Shown here in pieces: positions 48,491 through 50,995 of a stretch of DNA of 50,995 nt (position 1 is its first letter; each line of letters opens with the position of its first letter). Source of the stretch: Pelagibacteraceae bacterium (GTDB taxonomy: Bacteria; Pseudomonadota; Alphaproteobacteria; GCA-002720895); the NCBI GenBank assembly GCA_002717245.1, contig PBCY01000016.1:18045-69039 (forward strand), given 5' to 3'. The notes below the pieces were generated by a model. The model was not told where the DNA came from. It was given only the letters and a program-made list of their open reading frames with translations, and searched no databases. Position numbers and translations under genes: made by a program.

Positions 48491-50284
48491 TTAATTCAAT
48501 TTCACTTTTTTATTATCAATTATATAGTTTCCTAATACTAAAATATCTAATCCTGTATTTATAAAACAATTATAAGCGTCAAAAGGCGAGCAAACTATAG
48601 GTTCGTCTTTAACGTTAAAGCTAGTATTAACTAAAACTGGACAATTTGTAACTTTATTAAATTCTTTTAGTAAATCATAAATTAATCCATTTTCTTTTGT
48701 CAAAGTTTGAATTCTTGCCGAGTAGTCAACATGTGTAACTGCTGGAATTAAAGATCTTTTTAAATATAATTTTTTTAAACCTTTAAATTTTTTATCGTCA
48801 ATTTTTATTATTTTATTACTTTTAACATTAGATACTAAAAGCATGTATGGGCTATCTCCTTTAAAATCAAACCAATTTGAAACTTGTTCTTTAAGAACTA
48901 TCGGTGCAAAAGGTCTAAAACTTTCTCTAAATTTAATTTTTAAATTAATATTCTTTTGCATCTTTTCAGATCTAGGGTCTGCAATAATTGACCTATTTCC
49001 TAAAGCTCTAGGACCAAATTCCATTTTTCCTTGAAACCATCCGATTACTTTGCCTTTAGATATTTTTTTTGAAATTATTGAAACTAAATCTTTTTTTTTA
49101 CTAAAAAATTTATATTTAATTTTATTATTTTTTAAAAATTCTTTTATTTCATTATTACTATATGAAGGACCCAAATATGAATTTTTCATTGAATCTTTTT
49201 TCAAATTTAAAATTCTTTTTTTTTTAAAATGTTCATAAAAAATAATAAGAGCAGCTCCTAACGCACCTCCAGCATCTCCTGCTGCTGGTTGTATCCATAT
49301 ATTTTTAAAAATTTTATTTTTTAATATTTTTCCATTTGCAACACAATTAAGAGCTACCCCACCTGCTAAACACAAATTATTTACTCCATATGATTTACTT
49401 AGATTCTTTGTTATAAGAAAAATAATATCTTCTAAGACTAACTGAATTGATGCAGCAATATCCATATGCTTTTGTAAAAGATTATCGTTAACTTTTCTAA
49501 CATTCATTTTAAAAAGTTTATTAAATTTTTTATTAGTCATAGTTAAACCAGTTGTGTAGTTAAAATATTTTTGATTTAGTTTAAAAGAACCATCTTCTTT
49601 AATATCAATAAGATTTTTTTTAATAATATTTGTATATTTTGGCTCTCCGTATGGCGCTAATCCCATAACTTTATATTCACCATCATTAACTTTAAAGCCC
49701 AAAAAATAAGTAAAAGCTGAATATAAAAGCCCTAAAGAATGTGGAAACTTGATTTCTTTTTTTAATTCTAAGGAATTTTTTTTTCCTAAATAAACACTAG
49801 TTGTTGTCCATTCTCCTACTCCATCCATTGTTAAAACTATAGCCTCATTAAATGGAGATGGATAAAATGCACTAGAAGCGTGGCTATGATGATGATCCGT
49901 AAAAAAAATTTTATTTTTTATTGAAGAATTTTTTTCTATTAAATTTAAATTATTTAAAATTAATTGTCTTTGAAAAAGCTTTTCTTTTATCCATAAAGGA
50001 ATTGAAAGTTTAAAAGACTCAAAACCAAATGGTACTTTTTGCAAGTAAGTTTCTAATAATCTTTCGAATTTTATAAAAGGCTTTTCATAAAAAACAAAAG
50101 CATCTATATCAGATATTTTTAATTTAGCGCTTTCTAAACAAAATTTAATCGAATTAACAGGAAAACTCGCATCGTGTTTAATTCTTGTAAATCTCTCTTC
50201 TTGTACAGCAGATATTATTTCACCATTAACTATTATAGCGGCTGCGCTATCATGATAAAAACAGGATATGCCTATTATTTTCAC
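48491..50284 (-). CDS. Carbamoyltransferase (NodU/CmcH/SxtI-type)
   Basis: The 597-residue enzyme starts MKIIGISCFYHDSAAAIIVNG. The N-terminal TsaD-like domain has the metal-binding HHHSHA at residues 131-136 and LCLAGGVALNCVANGKIL; the C-terminal half has GWFQGKMEFGPRALGNRSIIADPR. Such proteins carbamoylate hydroxyls using carbamoyl phosphate and ATP through a carbamoyl-adenylate. The acceptor is unknown; sugar, lipid or secondary-metabolite hydroxyls are possible. The two small membrane proteins upstream form a recurring trio with this enzyme. Confidence 0.9.
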   Translation of the reverse strand: MKIIGISCFYHDSAAAIIVNGEIISAVQEERFTRIKHDASFPVNSIKFCLESAKLKISDIDAFVFYEKPFIKFERLLETYLQKVPFGFESFKLSIPLWIKEKLFQRQLILNNLNLIEKNSSIKNKIFFTDHHHSHASSAFYPSPFNEAIVLTMDGVGEWTTTSVYLGKKNSLELKKEIKFPHSLGLLYSAFTYFLGFKVNDGEYKVMGLAPYGEPKYTNIIKKNLIDIKEDGSFKLNQKYFNYTTGLTMTNKKFNKLFKMNVRKVNDNLLQKHMDIAASIQLVLEDIIFLITKNLSKSYGVNNLCLAGGVALNCVANGKILKNKIFKNIWIQPAAGDAGGALGAALIIFYEHFKKKRILNLKKDSMKNSYLGPSYSNNEIKEFLKNNKIKYKFFSKKKDLVSIISKKISKGKVIGWFQGKMEFGPRALGNRSIIADPRSEKMQKNINLKIKFRESFRPFAPIVLKEQVSNWFDFKGDSPYMLLVSNVKSNKIIKIDDKKFKGLKKLYLKRSLIPAVTHVDYSARIQTLTKENGLIYDLLKEFNKVTNCPVLVNTSFNVKDEPIVCSPFDAYNCFINTGLDILVLGNYIIDNKKVKLN

Positions 50285-50288
50285 TGAA

Positions 50289-50438
50289 TTAAAAAATAGT
50301 ATATATAAAAGGAGCTAAAGCTGTACCAGAAGTAAAAAAAAGTAAAGCGCCAAATAAAGTTAATATAATTATTATTGGTAGCAACCAAAATTTTTTTCTA
50401 TTTTTTAAAAACTCAAATATTTCAATAATAAAATTCAT
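50289..50438 (-). CDS. DUF5989-like 49-residue membrane protein
   Basis: An ATG frame of 49 codons fills the gap between the SxtJ-like gene and the carbamoyltransferase. It starts MNFIIEIFEFLKNRKKFWLL, continues through a single hydrophobic helix and ends TALAPFIYTIF. The F-W-L-L-P...G-x-A-L-A-P-F-I-Y-T-x-F pattern is the one I know from DUF5989 proteins found beside carbamoyltransferases and SxtJ proteins. The function is unknown; a one-helix inner-membrane protein is predicted. Confidence 0.85.
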   Translation of the reverse strand: MNFIIEIFEFLKNRKKFWLLPIIIILTLFGALLFFTSGTALAPFIYTIF

Positions 50439-50443
50439 TTTTT

Positions 50444-50863
50444 TTAAAATTGTTTTTTAAAATATTTCTTATTTTTATTTTGTAAATTGCTCCAATAAGA
50501 ATTTAAATCTTTATCAATTTTTTCATTTAATGGATTGTAATTAAAAAATTTAAGTACTACTCCAAATGGTATAAAAATAAAAATATAAAATACTAACATT
50601 ACAATGGGGTTAATTATTCTTGCCAATAACATACCCAATTCCAAAAAAAGTTTCTTAAAAAAAGTTAAAAAAGATGGTTTAAAAAAAGATAAAATTGCAA
50701 AGAAAATGCTTAAAAATATTAATGTGAATTCAAAAAAAGCAAAATAACTAAAATAAAAACGTATTAAAAAAATAATAAAAAAAATTAAAGATAACTGAAT
50801 TCCAAAGCTTTTATTAGTTATATCTTTATTATTTTGATAATCTTTTAATTGTTCGTGAGACAT
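50444..50863 (-). CDS. SxtJ-family membrane protein
   Basis: A 139-residue protein with a polar N terminus, two hydrophobic regions (about residues 20-60 and 78-112) and a lysine-rich C terminus (YWSNLQNKNKKYFKKQF). The position directly before the DUF5989-like gene and carbamoyltransferase, with an LGMLLARIINPIVMLVFYIFIFIPFGVVLKF segment, fits SxtJ-type proteins named from the saxitoxin cluster. It probably anchors or assists the carbamoyltransferase at the membrane (inference). Confidence 0.75.
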   Translation of the reverse strand: MSHEQLKDYQNNKDITNKSFGIQLSLIFFIIFLIRFYFSYFAFFEFTLIFLSIFFAILSFFKPSFLTFFKKLFLELGMLLARIINPIVMLVFYIFIFIPFGVVLKFFNYNPLNEKIDKDLNSYWSNLQNKNKKYFKKQF

Positions 50864-50873
50864 AAATTATTAA

Positions 50874-50899
50874 TATTATAAAATTTTTACTTTATAATA
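50874..50899. promoter_or_regulatory. Symmetric divergent -10 pair between the SxtJ-like gene and tRNA-Thr
   Basis: TATTATAAA (50874-50882) and TTTATAATA (50891-50899) form a perfect nine-base inverted repeat. Each arm holds a TATAAT reading outward: minus strand at 50875-50880, plus strand at 50893-50898. A T8 run follows on the plus strand, so a hairpin terminator is an alternative, but no plus-strand gene lies upstream. Confidence 0.3.
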
Positions 50900-50931
50900 A
50901 TATTTTTTTTATTATTTTAAATATTTAATAT

Positions 50932-50995
50932 GCCGGCTTAGCTCAGTTGGTAGAGCAACTGATTTGTAATCAGTGGGTCAGGGGTTCGACTCCTC
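50932..50995 (+). tRNA. tRNA-Thr (anticodon TGT), 3' end beyond window
   Basis: The acceptor 5' strand GCCGGCT, D arm TAGCTCAGTTGGTAGAGCA, and anticodon stem ACTGA/TCAGT around TTTGTAA (anticodon TGT) are present, with the T arm reaching GGTTCGACTCC at the window edge. Confidence 0.94.

Overview
This 51 kb window is very AT-rich, tightly packed chromosomal DNA from a marine alphaproteobacterium, most likely SAR11 (Candidatus Pelagibacter or a close relative). The grounds are extreme A/T and lysine/asparagine/isoleucine bias, genes overlapping or a few bases apart, a GcrA-family regulator, a minimal regulator set (NrdR, OxyR, P-II) and the alphaproteobacterial order of the ribosomal cluster. 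This rests on composition, gene content and protein recognition only; no search was run. Both edges cut genes: a CDP-alcohol phosphatidyltransferase on the left and a tRNA-Thr on the right. No gene-free stretch exceeds 300 bases. No IS element, prophage, CRISPR array or rRNA was seen.

Positions 1-8.0 kb are an accessory and regulatory zone with mixed strands: a 50-residue triple-repeat protein, an alpha/beta hydrolase overlapping a POT-family peptide transporter, a small lipoprotein, nrdR, oxyR, a 25-codon pqqA with its own -10, strong ribosome-binding site and terminator, a family 5 uracil-DNA glycosylase, a 29-residue membrane peptide coupled to msrA, then glnB-glnA. From 8.0 kb to 50.9 kb every gene is on the minus strand.

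Positions 8.0-17.7 kb (minus) hold an isochorismatase-like hydrolase, gcrA, metE, mgtE, tRNA-Leu, acylphosphatase, propionyl-CoA carboxylase (pccA, pccB) and an RluC/RluD-type pseudouridine synthase. Positions 17.7-48.5 kb form one continuous translation/transcription superoperon. Read in the direction of transcription it is tRNA-Tyr, tRNA-Gly, tuf, tRNA-Trp, secE, nusG, rplKAJL, rpoBC, rpsL, rpsG, fusA, the S10 and spc ribosomal genes, secY, adk, rpsM, rpsK, rpoA, rplQ, rpmG. Positions 48.5-50.9 kb carry a carbamoyltransferase, a 49-residue DUF5989-like membrane protein and an SxtJ-like membrane protein.

The most notable observations are: an apparently orphan PQQ precursor gene beside oxyR with an LTTR-type operator between them; two NrdR-box-like 16-mers, one before nrdR and one before gcrA, which may tie nucleotide supply to cell-cycle transcription; a near-consensus -24/-12 element before glnB, with glutamine synthetase lacking its adenylylation tyrosine; charged low-complexity tails on EF-Tu, NusG, RpoA and many ribosomal proteins, some built from tandem repeats; and a recurrent C-terminal E-D/E-K-K whose codons also supply the Shine-Dalgarno sequence of the next gene.
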